DNA of 64,000 bases from JAAZBA01 sp964461815 (GCA_964461815.1 CAYWVF010000002.1:62001-126000), one strand, 5' to 3'. Positions 9,075 to 18,215 are shown, numbered from the stretch's first letter. Program-made: numbers and translations. The notes: a model not told the origin generated them from the letters alone.

Positions 9075-9845
9075 ATGAATCAGAGATATCGTAAAACTAT
9101 TATCGCAGGTAACTGGAAGATGAACAAGACACCTGCACAGGCTAAGCAGCTTATAGAGGAGCTTAAGCCCCTTATCTCCAAGGCAAAGTGGTGTGAAGTA
9201 GTCCTCTGCGTTCCTTATGTTGACATCCCGGCAGCAGTAAAGGCTGCAAAGGGCTTTAAGGTAGCTATCGGCGCACAGAATATGCACTTTGAGAAGAGCG
9301 GCGCATTCACAGGCGAGATCTCCGCTGACATGCTCAAGGAGCTCGGAGTTAAGTACGTTATCATCGGCCACAGCGAACGCCGTCAGTACTTCGCAGAGAC
9401 AGATCTTACAGTAAACCGCAAGATCCATGCAGCTCTTGAAGCAGGTCTTCGCCCGATCCTCTGCGTAGGCGAGAGCCTCGAGCAGCGTGAGCTCGGCATC
9501 ACAATGGAGCATATTTGCCTCCAGGTAAAGACAGCTCTCCACAATGTAGAGGCTGCTAACGTTAAGCGTGTAGTTATCGCTTATGAGCCTATCTGGGCTA
9601 TCGGCACAGGCCGTACAGCTACATCCGATCAGGCTGACGAGGTTTGCGGTGCTATCCGTGATTGCATCCGTGAGATGTACGGTGCAAGAATAGCTCGTGC
9701 AGTCACCATCCAGTATGGCGGCTCCATGAACGCAGGCAATGCTCAGGAACTCCTTTCCAAGCCCAACGTAGACGGCGGTCTTATTGGCGGTGCTTCTCTT
9801 AAGGCTCCTGATTTCACAGCTATCGTAAACGCTGCTAATCAGTAA
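9075..9845 (+). CDS. tpiA: Triosephosphate isomerase
   Basis: 256-residue (beta/alpha)8 enzyme interconverting dihydroxyacetone phosphate and glyceraldehyde 3-phosphate. Catalytic residues are visible: Lys in GNWKMNKT, His in IIGHSERR, and Glu in AYEPIWAIGTG. The phosphate-gripping YGGSMN and GGLIGGASL are present near the end. It lies 32 bp after pgk with an AAAGGG ribosome site and the same optimised codon use. Confidence 0.99.
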   Translation: MNQRYRKTIIAGNWKMNKTPAQAKQLIEELKPLISKAKWCEVVLCVPYVDIPAAVKAAKGFKVAIGAQNMHFEKSGAFTGEISADMLKELGVKYVIIGHSERRQYFAETDLTVNRKIHAALEAGLRPILCVGESLEQRELGITMEHICLQVKTALHNVEAANVKRVVIAYEPIWAIGTGRTATSDQADEVCGAIRDCIREMYGARIARAVTIQYGGSMNAGNAQELLSKPNVDGGLIGGASLKAPDFTAIVNAANQ

Positions 9846-9860
9846 TATATAAAACACTGT

Positions 9861-9885
9861 AGAGAACGGCAGCATGCCGTTCTCT
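9861..9885 (+). terminator. Hairpin terminator/attenuator between tpiA and gpmI
   Basis: Perfect 11-bp stem (AGAGAACGGCA / TGCCGTTCTCT) with a 3-nt loop, then TTATTTT. It would set a lower level for the downstream gpmI unless read through. Confidence 0.8.
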
Positions 9886-9919
9886 TTATTTTAATAATGA
9901 CAAGAAAGGGTCAACAATT

Positions 9920-11443
9920 ATGGCAAGACCGGCAACATTAATCATTCTTGACGGCTTCGGCATCGCCGATCCCGGTAAGAGCAACGCTATATACACTGCA
10001 AGCACACCGAACCTTGATAAGATATTTGCGGAAAATCCGTATACGATCATCGGTGCATCCGGCATGGACGTTGGACTTCCCGACGGACAGATGGGTAACA
10101 GCGAGGTAGGTCATACAAATATCGGCGCAGGCAGAGTAGTATACCAGGAGCTTACACGTATCACAAAGTCCATTCAGGACGGCGATTTCTTCGAAAACGA
10201 GGCACTTTGCGGTGCGATAGACAACTGTCTCAAAAACGATACAGCGCTTCATCTTATCGGCTTAATGTCCGACGGCGGCGTTCACAGTCATAATACACAC
10301 CTTTGGGGACTGCTTGAGCTTGCAAAGCGCAAGGGACTGACGAAGGTATTTATCCACTGCCTCATGGACGGACGTGACGTAGCACCTACATCCGGTAAGG
10401 ACTTCGTTGCCGAGTGCATCGAAAAGACAAAGGAAATAGGCGTCGGCACAGTAGCTACAGTCATGGGACGTTACTACGCTATGGATCGTGACAATCGTTG
10501 GGAGCGTGTGTCCAGAGCATACGCTGCAATGGTATACGGTGAGGGAATAAAGAATACCGACCCGGTAGCGGCTATTGCGGATTCCTACGAAAAGGGCGTA
10601 ACAGATGAGTTCATCGAGCCTATCGTTTGCACAGATACGGTTATAGGCGCAAATGACTCCGTTATCTTCTTCAATTTCCGTCCCGACAGAGCAAGAGAGA
10701 TCACAAGAACATTCGTTGACGATGATTTCAACGGCTTCGAGCGCAGAAACGGCAGATTCCCACTGTATTATGTATGCTTTACGCAGTATGATGCTACAAT
10801 GCCGAACGTTAACGTAGCATTTAAGCCGCAGAGCCTTAAGAATACATTCGGTGAATACCTTGCAGCAAACAATAAGACACAGCTTCGTATCGCCGAGACA
10901 GAAAAATACGCTCATGTAACATTCTTCTTTAACGGTGGCGTTGAGGCTCCGTGCGATGGTGAGGACAGAGCACTTATAAATTCTCCAAAGGTAGCAACAT
11001 ATGATCTCCAGCCGGAGATGAGCGCATACCTTGTAACGGATGAGGTCGAGAAGCGTATCGCATCCGGCAAATACGATGTTATCGTACTCAACTATGCAAA
11101 CTGCGATATGGTAGGTCATACAGGCGTATTCGATGCAGCAAAGGCTGCTGTTGAAGCTGTAGACACATGTGTCGGACGTACAGTAAAGGCAGTCCTCGAT
11201 GCAGGCGGCTTCTGCATCATCACAGCAGACCACGGAAACGCTGATAAGATGTACGAGGAGGACGGAGTATCTCCGTTTACAGCTCATTCGACAAACCCCG
11301 TACCGCTCTGCGTAGTCGGAGCAGGCAAGGAGCTTAAGCTTCGTAAGGGCGGCAGACTTGCCGATATCGTTCCTACAATGCTTGATATCATGGAAATGGA
11401 TCAGCCGTCCGAAATGACAGGTGAAAGTCTCATAATCAAGTAA
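9920..11443 (+). CDS. gpmI: 2,3-bisphosphoglycerate-independent phosphoglycerate mutase
   Basis: 507 residues, the typical iPGM length. It interconverts 3- and 2-phosphoglycerate with two Mn ions. The phosphorylated Ser sits in QMGNSEVGHTNIGAGR. Metal ligands are seen in the LIILDGFG start and in ADHGNADKM near the end. The phosphotransfer loop has LMDGRDVAPTSG. The ribosome site AGAAAGGGTC precedes ATG. Codon use matches pgk/tpiA, although an intrinsic hairpin separates it from tpiA. Confidence 0.99.
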   Translation: MARPATLIILDGFGIADPGKSNAIYTASTPNLDKIFAENPYTIIGASGMDVGLPDGQMGNSEVGHTNIGAGRVVYQELTRITKSIQDGDFFENEALCGAIDNCLKNDTALHLIGLMSDGGVHSHNTHLWGLLELAKRKGLTKVFIHCLMDGRDVAPTSGKDFVAECIEKTKEIGVGTVATVMGRYYAMDRDNRWERVSRAYAAMVYGEGIKNTDPVAAIADSYEKGVTDEFIEPIVCTDTVIGANDSVIFFNFRPDRAREITRTFVDDDFNGFERRNGRFPLYYVCFTQYDATMPNVNVAFKPQSLKNTFGEYLAANNKTQLRIAETEKYAHVTFFFNGGVEAPCDGEDRALINSPKVATYDLQPEMSAYLVTDEVEKRIASGKYDVIVLNYANCDMVGHTGVFDAAKAAVEAVDTCVGRTVKAVLDAGGFCIITADHGNADKMYEEDGVSPFTAHSTNPVPLCVVGAGKELKLRKGGRLADIVPTMLDIMEMDQPSEMTGESLIIK

Positions 11444-11450
11444 TATTTTC

Positions 11451-11487
11451 CCCTTTGTCGGTCAATAATAAGATCACCGACAAAGGG
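11451..11487 (+). terminator. Terminator after gpmI
   Basis: CCCTTTGTCGGT pairs with ACCGACAAAGGG (12 bp, 13-nt loop) and is followed by AAATTTTT. Confidence 0.8.
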
Positions 11488-11515
11488 AAATTTTTATGCA
11501 AAAAGGGGACAGATC

Positions 11516-12829
11516 ATGTATTTTCGAACGATAATAAAGGATATCGATGCAATTGAGGTGCTTGACAGCAGAGGCACTCCTACGGTGATGGCAAAGGTCA
11601 CGGTGGAAAAGGGCGCAGAGCTGTACTGCGGTACAGCGATCGTTCCGTCGGGAGCATCTACAGGTAAGCATGAGGCGGCAGAGCTTCGAGACACCGAGTC
11701 TGAACGCTATGGAGGTAAGGGTACACTTATTGCTGTAAAGCATGTCAAAGAGGAAATACGCTCAAGACTACTCGGAGTCAATGCACTGGATCAAAGAAGT
11801 ATAGATGATCGTATGATAACGCTTGATGGCAGTGAAAACAAGTCGAATATGGGTGCGAATGCTATTCTTTCGGTATCACTTGCAGCTGCCGTAGCTGCCA
11901 CGCGAGCATGCTCACTGCCGTTGTACCGATATCTCGGTGGAGCGCAGGCTGTAACGTTGCCTGTACCGATGATGAATATCCTCAACGGCGGAGCTCATGC
12001 GGCGAATAATATAGATATTCAGGAGTTTATGATAATGCCGATAGGAGCGCAAAGCATTGCATCGGCGGTGATGAAATGCAGCGAGGTATATAAGATGCTG
12101 GGTAAGCTGCTGATGACGAGAAAGCTGAACGTGGGAGTGGGAGACGAGGGCGGCTACGCTCCGAATCTGAGGACAGCGGATGAGGCGATAAAGCTGATAA
12201 TAGAAGCCGTGGAAGCAGCAGGGTATACTCTTGGCTATGACGGTGATTTTATGATCGCACTTGACGCTGCATCGAGTGAGTGGTATACTTCGGAATGCAG
12301 CTATGTACAGCCGAAATCGAGCAGAGCATTTACTTCAAAAACGCTCATATCATATTGGAAAACTCTTATTTCAAAATATCCTATCATATCGATCGAGGAC
12401 GGGCTTGCGGAGGATGACTGGGAATCGTGGACGAATTTGACGGAGACTGTCGGACACAGAGTGCAGCTCGTAGGTGATGATCTTTTTGTCACGAATCGCA
12501 GCCGTATAGACCGCGGAATAAAGTCAAATGTAGCAAATTCCGTGCTCATAAAGCCGAATCAGATCGGAACGCTGACAGAAACGATGGATGCGGTAAACAC
12601 AGCGCAGAAGCACGGATATACTGCGGTGCTCTCACACAGGAGCGGAGACAGTGAGGACAGCTTTATTGCAGACCTCGCCGTGGCACTCGGAGCAGGACAG
12701 ATCAAGTCGGGAGCTCCGTCACGCAGTGAACGAGTGTGCAAGTATAACAGGCTTATTGAGATAGAAGCGGAGAGCGGTGACCGTATGCAGTATGCGGGAA
12801 AATCGGCATTTTGCAATCTGGATATTTAG
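11516..12829 (+). CDS. eno: Enolase (divergent copy)
   Basis: 437 residues, full enolase length, converting 2-phosphoglycerate to phosphoenolpyruvate. All key residues are visible: HAANNIDIQEFMIMP, the catalytic Glu in VGDEGGYAPN, Mg ligands in ALDAASSE, SIEDGLAEDDW and VGDDLFVTN, the Lys base in LIKPNQIGTL, and SHRSGDSED. Unusual spots are GDSED where GETED is usual, and IKSGAPSRSER where K(T/S)G-x-SRTDR is usual. Codon use (many ATA, GCG, ACG, CGA) is unlike pgk, tpiA and gpmI just upstream, and a terminator separates it from them. It may be a secondary or acquired enolase. The start follows AAGGGGAC. Confidence 0.93.
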   Translation: MYFRTIIKDIDAIEVLDSRGTPTVMAKVTVEKGAELYCGTAIVPSGASTGKHEAAELRDTESERYGGKGTLIAVKHVKEEIRSRLLGVNALDQRSIDDRMITLDGSENKSNMGANAILSVSLAAAVAATRACSLPLYRYLGGAQAVTLPVPMMNILNGGAHAANNIDIQEFMIMPIGAQSIASAVMKCSEVYKMLGKLLMTRKLNVGVGDEGGYAPNLRTADEAIKLIIEAVEAAGYTLGYDGDFMIALDAASSEWYTSECSYVQPKSSRAFTSKTLISYWKTLISKYPIISIEDGLAEDDWESWTNLTETVGHRVQLVGDDLFVTNRSRIDRGIKSNVANSVLIKPNQIGTLTETMDAVNTAQKHGYTAVLSHRSGDSEDSFIADLAVALGAGQIKSGAPSRSERVCKYNRLIEIEAESGDRMQYAGKSAFCNLDI

Positions 12830-12851
12830 TGCGGTAAAATAGCATATGTTC

Positions 12852-12892
12852 AAGCGGTAGAGACTACAGGTCATATGTGCTCTCTACCGCTT
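12852..12892 (+). terminator. Terminator after eno
   Basis: 12-bp perfect stem AAGCGGTAGAGA / TCTCTACCGCTT with a 17-nt loop, then TTTT. Confidence 0.85.
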
Positions 12893-12972
12893 TTTTGATA
12901 GGATGGAGCATGGAACGCTCGAATTTCGGATACTAGTTGCTATTGAGAGTAAAATTATTTTTTAATTTTAGC

Positions 12973-13001
12973 TTGATAAATTATTCATCGTATTATATAA
13001 T
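12973..13001 (+). promoter_or_regulatory. Promoter for the GH29 gene
   Basis: TTGATA, 17 bp, TATAAT, about 70 bp upstream of ATG 13074. Confidence 0.65.
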
Positions 13002-13073
13002 TAGTACATCAGTATTCATTTAAAACATAGCTCTTTTATATCGATCAAAATTTATTAAAACGGAGGAAATGCC

Positions 13074-14357
13074 ATGAGGGAGATGTTTAAGAGAAGCGAA
13101 TGGTTCCGAAAGGACAGATTCGGAATGTTCATCCACTGGGGCTTGTACGCTATTCCTGCACGTGGAGAATGGATAAGAAGTAATGAAAGGATGACGATAG
13201 AGGATTACGAAAAGTATTTTCGTGAGTTCGATCCTGTGGACTATGATCCTCGTGAATGGGCACGTGTTGCAAAGCGTGCCGGAATGAAGTACGCTATACT
13301 TACGGCAAAGCATCATGACGGCTTCTGCCTTTTTGATTCAAAGCTTACAGATTATAAGGCTACAAACACTCCTGCCGGACGTGATCTTGTACGTGAGTTT
13401 CTTGATGCATTCCGTGCAGAGGGTATAAAGGTCGGACTTTATTATTCTATTATCGACTGGCATCATCCGGCATATCCGGCATATGGAGACAGAAACCATC
13501 CGATGCGTGACAATCCCGATTTCGCAGAGCGTGAGCCGTTCGAAAACTACCTTGAATATATGCATGGTCAGGTCAAGGAGCTGTGTACGGAATACGGTAA
13601 GATCGATATCATGTGGTTCGATTTTTCCTATGATGATATGACAGGTGAAAAGTGGGAAGCTACGAAGCTTATCAATATGATCCGTCAGTACCAGCCGCAT
13701 ATGCTTACAGATAACCGCCTTGAAGCATCGGGAGAGGGCTTCGGAAGCATCGTTACGGAAAATCCGAACGTATACTCGGGAGATTTTACATCACCTGAGC
13801 AGATCATACCGCCGAAGGGCATCGTCGATTACAACGGAGATCCCGTACCGTGGGAAGCATGTATCACACTCAACGATCACTGGGGCTACTGTGCCAATGA
13901 TTTCAATTACAAGACCTCCGATATCGTTATCCGCAAGCTCGTAGAGTGCGTTTCAAAGGGAGGCAATATGCTTCTGAACGTAGGCCCGGATGCACGTGGA
14001 CGTATACCTGCCGAAAGTATAGAAATACTTGAGGGCGTTGGCGAATGGATGGATGACTACGGTGAGTCCATCTACAACTGTGGTATATGCAATATAGAAA
14101 AACCCGAATGGGGTCGTTACACCGCAAACGGTAAGACGATATATGCTCATGTTTTTGATCCGCCTGTCGGACCGCTTGCACTTCTCGGTATCAAGGCTGA
14201 CAAGATAGATCATATCCGTCTGCTCCGTGACGGAACAGAGCTTCAGGTTTACAACGACTGGCGTACAGGTAATTATCCCGATGTCGCCTATGTGGATGTC
14301 GGCCCATATGATAAATATGACGCTACAGACACGGTTATAAAAATAGTGAAGAAATGA
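13074..14357 (+). CDS. Alpha-L-fucosidase, GH29
   Basis: 427-residue cytosolic glycoside hydrolase with no signal peptide. It would release fucose from imported oligosaccharides by a retaining mechanism. The GH29 barrel begins with RFGMFIHWGLYAIPARGEW. AKHHDGFCLFDS and GLYYSIIDWHHP line the pocket. The nucleophile Asp is expected in IDIMWFDFSYDD; most GH29 members have WFDG, here WFDF. The C-terminal region from about residue 330 is a beta-sandwich. It stands alone with its own promoter and terminator. Intracellular fucosidase plus the NahK-like kinase at the window start fits use of mucin or milk glycans (inference). Confidence 0.92.
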   Translation: MREMFKRSEWFRKDRFGMFIHWGLYAIPARGEWIRSNERMTIEDYEKYFREFDPVDYDPREWARVAKRAGMKYAILTAKHHDGFCLFDSKLTDYKATNTPAGRDLVREFLDAFRAEGIKVGLYYSIIDWHHPAYPAYGDRNHPMRDNPDFAEREPFENYLEYMHGQVKELCTEYGKIDIMWFDFSYDDMTGEKWEATKLINMIRQYQPHMLTDNRLEASGEGFGSIVTENPNVYSGDFTSPEQIIPPKGIVDYNGDPVPWEACITLNDHWGYCANDFNYKTSDIVIRKLVECVSKGGNMLLNVGPDARGRIPAESIEILEGVGEWMDDYGESIYNCGICNIEKPEWGRYTANGKTIYAHVFDPPVGPLALLGIKADKIDHIRLLRDGTELQVYNDWRTGNYPDVAYVDVGPYDKYDATDTVIKIVKK

Positions 14358-14364
14358 TCTTTTC

Positions 14365-14393
14365 AACTGCTCATGCTCTCGGCATGGGCAGTT
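14365..14393 (+). terminator. Terminator after the fucosidase gene
   Basis: AACTGCTCATGC pairs with GCATGGGCAGTT (12 bp with one G-T) around the loop TCTCG, followed by TGTGTTAT. Confidence 0.7.
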
Positions 14394-14409
14394 GTGTTAT
14401 AAAAAAAGA

Positions 14410-14441
14410 GGGCAACTCAGATAATAAAAACTGAATTGCCC
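14410..14441. repeat. Imperfect inverted repeat, second hairpin in the convergent gap
   Basis: GGGCAACTCAG faces CTGAATTGCCC (11 bp, one mismatch) across a 10-nt A-rich loop. It lies between the fucosidase and the minus-strand AraC gene and may be a terminator for either strand. No clear T-run follows. Confidence 0.5.
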
Positions 14442-14458
14442 ACCATCATCGGCGTGAT

Positions 14459-14510
14459 CCTTTTACGCATCAAACGTAATAAGCCGCAAATACGTTAAAT
14501 GCGTAAAAGG
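14459..14510. repeat. Long two-part hairpin element
   Basis: A perfect 12-bp outer stem CCTTTTACGCAT / ATGCGTAAAAGG encloses a 2x2 internal loop, a perfect 6-bp inner stem AACGTA / TACGTT, and a 12-nt loop ATAAGCCGCAAA. The 52-nt fold is more elaborate than a simple terminator. The remaining 225 bp up to the AraC stop are AT-rich, with no gene that I can support. Confidence 0.6.
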
Positions 14511-14736
14511 TTTGTCATTGTCTTAATTATACAGATTATTCCTCATTTTGTCAACTGAATAGTGTGTGAAAAGAAAAGGAAGTTTTAATGATTTTTTGGA
14601 TATTTTTATGGGTAAAATCCGTGCAAAATAAGAGATAAGCAGTTTTTGTTGTACATTTTTAGCATAAAAACGTGTTTTGCCTGCAAATAACTGTGGATAA
14701 GCAATAAAATGACAGTATTTTCCGATTTTGGGTATG

Positions 14737-15486
14737 TTATCTTCCGTAGAGCTTAAGATCACGCGGATTGCAAGCGTATTTTTTCTTTACGACACGTGAG
14801 AAGTATTTTGCATCGTTAAATCCGCTCCTGTAAGCTGCCTCTTCTATCCGCATACCGGATGCAATTAGTCTACGAGCGCATTCGAGCCTCAGCTCGGTTA
14901 TATATTCAACAGGTGTTTTACGATAAGTCTCTCTGAACAGCTGACGAAATGAGGTCTCACCGATTCCAAAATCGGCACAAATATTTCTTATGCTGATGGA
15001 GCTGTCGGTATAATGAGTGTTTATATATGCGATAGCGTCCATAAAATGTGCAGGAAGATAGCTTTTAAGTGTGCGGTCACAAATAGTGCCGAGTATCATA
15101 TAAAGCATGGACATTGCATGTGCTTCATAGCCGGGCTCTTTTTCCTGCCAGATATTATATGAGCGCAGGAACATATCGCGTATGTCGGCAGTCGAAGCAA
15201 GAGAATATATCTCGGGCTCGGGATCGTTACGTGCGGTAATAAAGTGAAATACCAGCATTTCACTGCTTATACATTCCGTTTCGTATGGCAGCAGCTGCGG
15301 AAGATACAGCATTTCCTTTGAAGCTACATTGTAGGCTTTGTCGCCGCATATAAATCTGCCGACACCGTCTATACGAAACGACAGCGCAGAATACACTCGA
15401 GGAGCTACGCTCAGGATATTATTTGTCAGAGACATGCGCTCTACAGCCACTATCTTCAATATCGGATTATCGCAATTGTACAGCAT
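14737..15486 (-). CDS. AraC family transcriptional regulator
   Basis: 249 residues. The N-terminal half is a cupin-like effector domain (about residues 5-110; IDGVGRFICGDKAYNVASKE). The C-terminal half carries the two helix-turn-helix units of AraC proteins (ISIRNICADFGIGETSFRQL, then RIEEAAYRSGFNDAKYFSRV) and ends in the expected P-x-D-x-K segment. It is divergent from a DMT transporter gene (134 bp between starts), so that gene is its most likely target. The ligand is unknown, though the cupin part suggests a sugar. Confidence 0.9.
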   Translation of the reverse strand: MLYNCDNPILKIVAVERMSLTNNILSVAPRVYSALSFRIDGVGRFICGDKAYNVASKEMLYLPQLLPYETECISSEMLVFHFITARNDPEPEIYSLASTADIRDMFLRSYNIWQEKEPGYEAHAMSMLYMILGTICDRTLKSYLPAHFMDAIAYINTHYTDSSISIRNICADFGIGETSFRQLFRETYRKTPVEYITELRLECARRLIASGMRIEEAAYRSGFNDAKYFSRVVKKKYACNPRDLKLYGR

Positions 15487-15620
15487 ATCAACTCATCCCC
15501 TGTCGTAGTATAGCATCCGACACGGGAATAGTCAAGAGTTGAAAAGTCCACCTTTCATATCAAATAGTGAGTTTCTTTTTTATGCGGACGATGCTATACT
15601 TCTTAGCGGAGGTAGGGAGT

Positions 15621-16457
15621 ATGGTATTTTTTATGTACTTTCTCAACATTTTAAGCTCGATGGGACAGACTACAGTCTGCAAAGCTTATACATCAAAGGG
15701 CGGTGATGCGAGGGCTTTTAATATAAGCAAGGCATCGGCCGGTATATTGGCTTTTCTTGCGCTGGGCTTATTGAATGGTTTGAGCTTTCACATAAACACG
15801 GTGCTTTACGGTATAGTCAACGGCTTGATGTTGGCTTTTTCCATGTATACGGGCTTGATGGCGCTGTCGATGGGGCCTATGGCACTTACGAGTATCATAG
15901 CATCGTTTTCACTTATAATTCCATTTGTTTTCGGCATTACCGTATTCAATGAGACTCTTACAGTCTACGGCTTAGTCGGAATAATACTGCTGCTTGCATC
16001 TATCGTGCTGCTGAATATAAAGCATGAGAGCGGAGTGTCGGTCAAGTGGTCTGTTTTCGCAATACTTACGCTCATAGCAAACGGAGTGTGCGCGCTTATA
16101 CAGAAATATCACCAGACATATTATCCGAAGATGTACAAGACCGAATTTATGCTGACAACGATGATCGTCGCTGCGGTAGTGATGCTGCTGTCTAAGGGAA
16201 AAGGCAGCGGAGAAGAGCGGAAACCGGCCTTCAGCATCTGGGGAGCTATATCAGGAGCACTCGGATGTATAACGGATTATACTGTATTGTATCTCGTACC
16301 ACTGGAAAATGCATCTATACTGTTTCCTGCGATATCTGTCATGAAAGCTATATCGATCTGGATAGTCGGAAAGCTGTTTTTTAGGGAAGCACTCAGGAAG
16401 ATACAGATCGTAGGGCTGATACTCGGAATAGCGGCAGTGCTTTTGCTGAATTTATAA
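15621..16457 (+). CDS. DMT/EamA-type multidrug or metabolite transporter
   Basis: 278 residues from ATG 15621, which has the strong ribosome site GGAGG 8 bp upstream. An earlier GTG at 15567 would add 18 residues and lacks a ribosome site. Eight to ten hydrophobic helices are visible in two halves, with the EamA-like PMALTSIIASFSLIIPFVFG and ENASILFPAISVMKAISIWI. The substrate cannot be told. It is divergent from the AraC regulator, which suggests co-regulation. Confidence 0.82.
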   Translation: MVFFMYFLNILSSMGQTTVCKAYTSKGGDARAFNISKASAGILAFLALGLLNGLSFHINTVLYGIVNGLMLAFSMYTGLMALSMGPMALTSIIASFSLIIPFVFGITVFNETLTVYGLVGIILLLASIVLLNIKHESGVSVKWSVFAILTLIANGVCALIQKYHQTYYPKMYKTEFMLTTMIVAAVVMLLSKGKGSGEERKPAFSIWGAISGALGCITDYTVLYLVPLENASILFPAISVMKAISIWIVGKLFFREALRKIQIVGLILGIAAVLLLNL

Positions 16458-16463
16458 AAAATA

Positions 16464-16490
16464 ACGGGTCGTCTCAAGTAGACGACCCGT
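16464..16490. terminator. Bidirectional terminator, DMT transporter / AGCS symporter
   Basis: Perfect 11-bp GC-rich stem ACGGGTCGTCT / AGACGACCCGT with a 5-nt loop, followed by GTTTTGTTT on the plus strand and preceded by an A-run that serves the minus strand. Confidence 0.9.
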
Positions 16491-16502
16491 GTTTTGTTTC
16501 GC

Positions 16503-17987
16503 TTATTTATTTGATTTTTCCTTATCCAAGAACGATATCATAGGTTCGACATCGGTCTTATTCTTGTAAACATAGCGTTGCAGATAGTTTTTAGTTACTG
16601 CGACTACGGTACCCGACAAGGTGAGTACACCTATGAGGTTCGGGATAGCCATGAGTCCGTTAAATGTATCGGAAAGGTCAATTGCAAGACCTGTATTAAG
16701 AGTACAGCTTGCGATAACGGCTATGATAAATACTGCCTTGTATATTATAGAATACTTCGAGCCGAACAGATATTCCCAAGCCTTTGTGCCGTAGTAGCTC
16801 CAACCGAGAACGGTGGAGAATGCGAACAGAGTAACCGCGATAGCAAGGAAGATACCGCCGACAAGACCAAACTGGTTATTGAATGCTTCAGTTGCAAGTC
16901 CGAGCTTTGTTGCACCGCTGATGGATGCACCTGTATTCATATCAACTACACCTGAGGTGAGGATAACGAGTGCTGTCATTGTGCAGACGATGATCGTATC
17001 AACAAATACCTCGAATATGCCCCACAGACCCTGCTTAACAGGCTCCTTTGTATCGGAGGAGGAGTGTACGATAACGGATGAACCGAGTCCTGCCTCGTTA
17101 GAGAATACGCCTCTCTTGAAGCCCCATGTGATAGCCTGAGCGATAACTGCGCCGCCGACACCGCCTGCCGCAGCTTCAAAGCTGAATGCGCCCTTGAAGA
17201 TGGAAACAAATGCCGGGATTATCATGTCGTGGTTCATTGCAACGAGTACAACAGATCCGATTATGTAGAATATAGCCATAAACGGTACGAGCTTTTCGTT
17301 TGCGGCAGCGATCCTCTTCAGTCCGCCTACAGTAACAAGTGCAAGAACGATAGCAACGACTGCGCCTACGATTATCGAATCACCAAGCTCGTTGCCTGTG
17401 ATAGTGCCGAGGCTTGCGATGCTTTCCTTGATCGATACTACCTGCCCCATGTTGCCGATACCGAAGGATGCCATGAGAGCAAAGATCGCAAACAGTATCG
17501 ACAAGATCTTGCCGACATGCTTCATACCCTTTTTAGCGCCGAGACCGTCACGAAGATAATACATCGGGCCGCCGCACCATTCACCGTCAGCATTCTTTCT
17601 GCGGTAGTAAAGACCGAGCACGACCTCTGCGAAGTGTGTACCCATACCTGCAAGCGCTGCGATCCACATCCAGAAAACAGCACCGGGGCCGCCCATCGTG
17701 ATAGCGTAGGCGATACCTGCAATGTTACCTGTTCCTATTGTTGATGAAAGTGCTGAGCAGAGTGCCTGGAACTGCGAGATGGATTTGTGATCGTCTGTTT
17801 TTCTGATTTCTTTTTTCTTGAATACACTGCCTATCGTCTCACGCATAGCGTAGCCGAAGCGTGTGAACTGAAATGCCTTTGTTCTGATCGTGATGATAAC
17901 GCCTGTACCGATGAGTAATATCAGTGCCGGAACACCCCAAACGACGTTATTTACTGCTCCATTGACTTTGGAGATAAGCTCTACCAT
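16503..17987 (-). CDS. Alanine/glycine:cation symporter (AGCS family)
   Basis: 494-residue inner-membrane carrier with about eleven hydrophobic segments, coupling Na+ or H+ to uptake of alanine or glycine. Family motifs include FQALCSALSSTIGTGNIAGI, GGPGAVFWMWIAALAGMGTHF, GGPMYYLRDGLG and KRGVFSNEAGLGS. The start has GAAGAGGAAAATAAA before ATG. A glycine riboswitch with a terminator and a consensus promoter lies directly upstream, which points to glycine as substrate. It ends at a bidirectional terminator. Confidence 0.95.
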   Translation of the reverse strand: MVELISKVNGAVNNVVWGVPALILLIGTGVIITIRTKAFQFTRFGYAMRETIGSVFKKKEIRKTDDHKSISQFQALCSALSSTIGTGNIAGIAYAITMGGPGAVFWMWIAALAGMGTHFAEVVLGLYYRRKNADGEWCGGPMYYLRDGLGAKKGMKHVGKILSILFAIFALMASFGIGNMGQVVSIKESIASLGTITGNELGDSIIVGAVVAIVLALVTVGGLKRIAAANEKLVPFMAIFYIIGSVVLVAMNHDMIIPAFVSIFKGAFSFEAAAGGVGGAVIAQAITWGFKRGVFSNEAGLGSSVIVHSSSDTKEPVKQGLWGIFEVFVDTIIVCTMTALVILTSGVVDMNTGASISGATKLGLATEAFNNQFGLVGGIFLAIAVTLFAFSTVLGWSYYGTKAWEYLFGSKYSIIYKAVFIIAVIASCTLNTGLAIDLSDTFNGLMAIPNLIGVLTLSGTVVAVTKNYLQRYVYKNKTDVEPMISFLDKEKSNK

Positions 17988-18020
17988 TTTATTTTCCTCT
18001 TCCCTTGTATAAAAAATTAA

Positions 18021-18046
18021 AGTCGCCGATAAGCTTACCGGCGACT
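18021..18046 (-). terminator. Expression-platform terminator of the glycine riboswitch
   Basis: On the minus strand AGTCGCCG / CGGCGACT closes a stem with an inner AAGCTT, followed by TTTAATTTTTT. It lies between the aptamer and the symporter start, as a transcriptional switch requires. Confidence 0.85.
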
Positions 18047-18104
18047 CTCATTATACAACAGAAAGTATATCGTCAATCGCACCTGTACACAATACGATCG
18101 ACAC

Positions 18105-18215
18105 ATACTCCGTCCTTTTGCCTGAGAGATTTCAGCCTGTAAGCTGTTGCACCTTCGGCACCGCCCGTGTATCACATACACAGCGACTTCTCCGGAGAGC
18201 CGTCCATCATCAGTT
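18105..18215 (-). ncRNA. Glycine riboswitch (single aptamer)
   Basis: On the minus strand the conserved core reads CTCTCCGGAGA, then GGTGCCGAAGGTGCAA, then ATCTCTCAGGCAAAAGGAC, which is the characteristic glycine aptamer order. Only one aptamer is evident. The 60 nt between aptamer and terminator do not show the second aptamer core, so this is a singlet type. It controls the AGCS symporter gene. Confidence 0.93.

Noticed and set aside
8667..9875. 402-codon antisense ORF across pgk and tpiA
   Set aside because: It spans two real genes and their intergenic region, has odd composition and no ribosome site. Shadow of biased codons.
10262..11287. 341-codon antisense ORF in gpmI
   Set aside because: Same cause; Cys-rich nonsense translation without motifs.
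14692..14700. Perfect DnaA-box match (TTATCCACA on the minus strand)
   Set aside because: A single 9-mer in an AT-rich convergent gap, without further boxes, dnaA/dnaN genes or an AT-rich unwinding cluster. A chance match is more likely than an origin.
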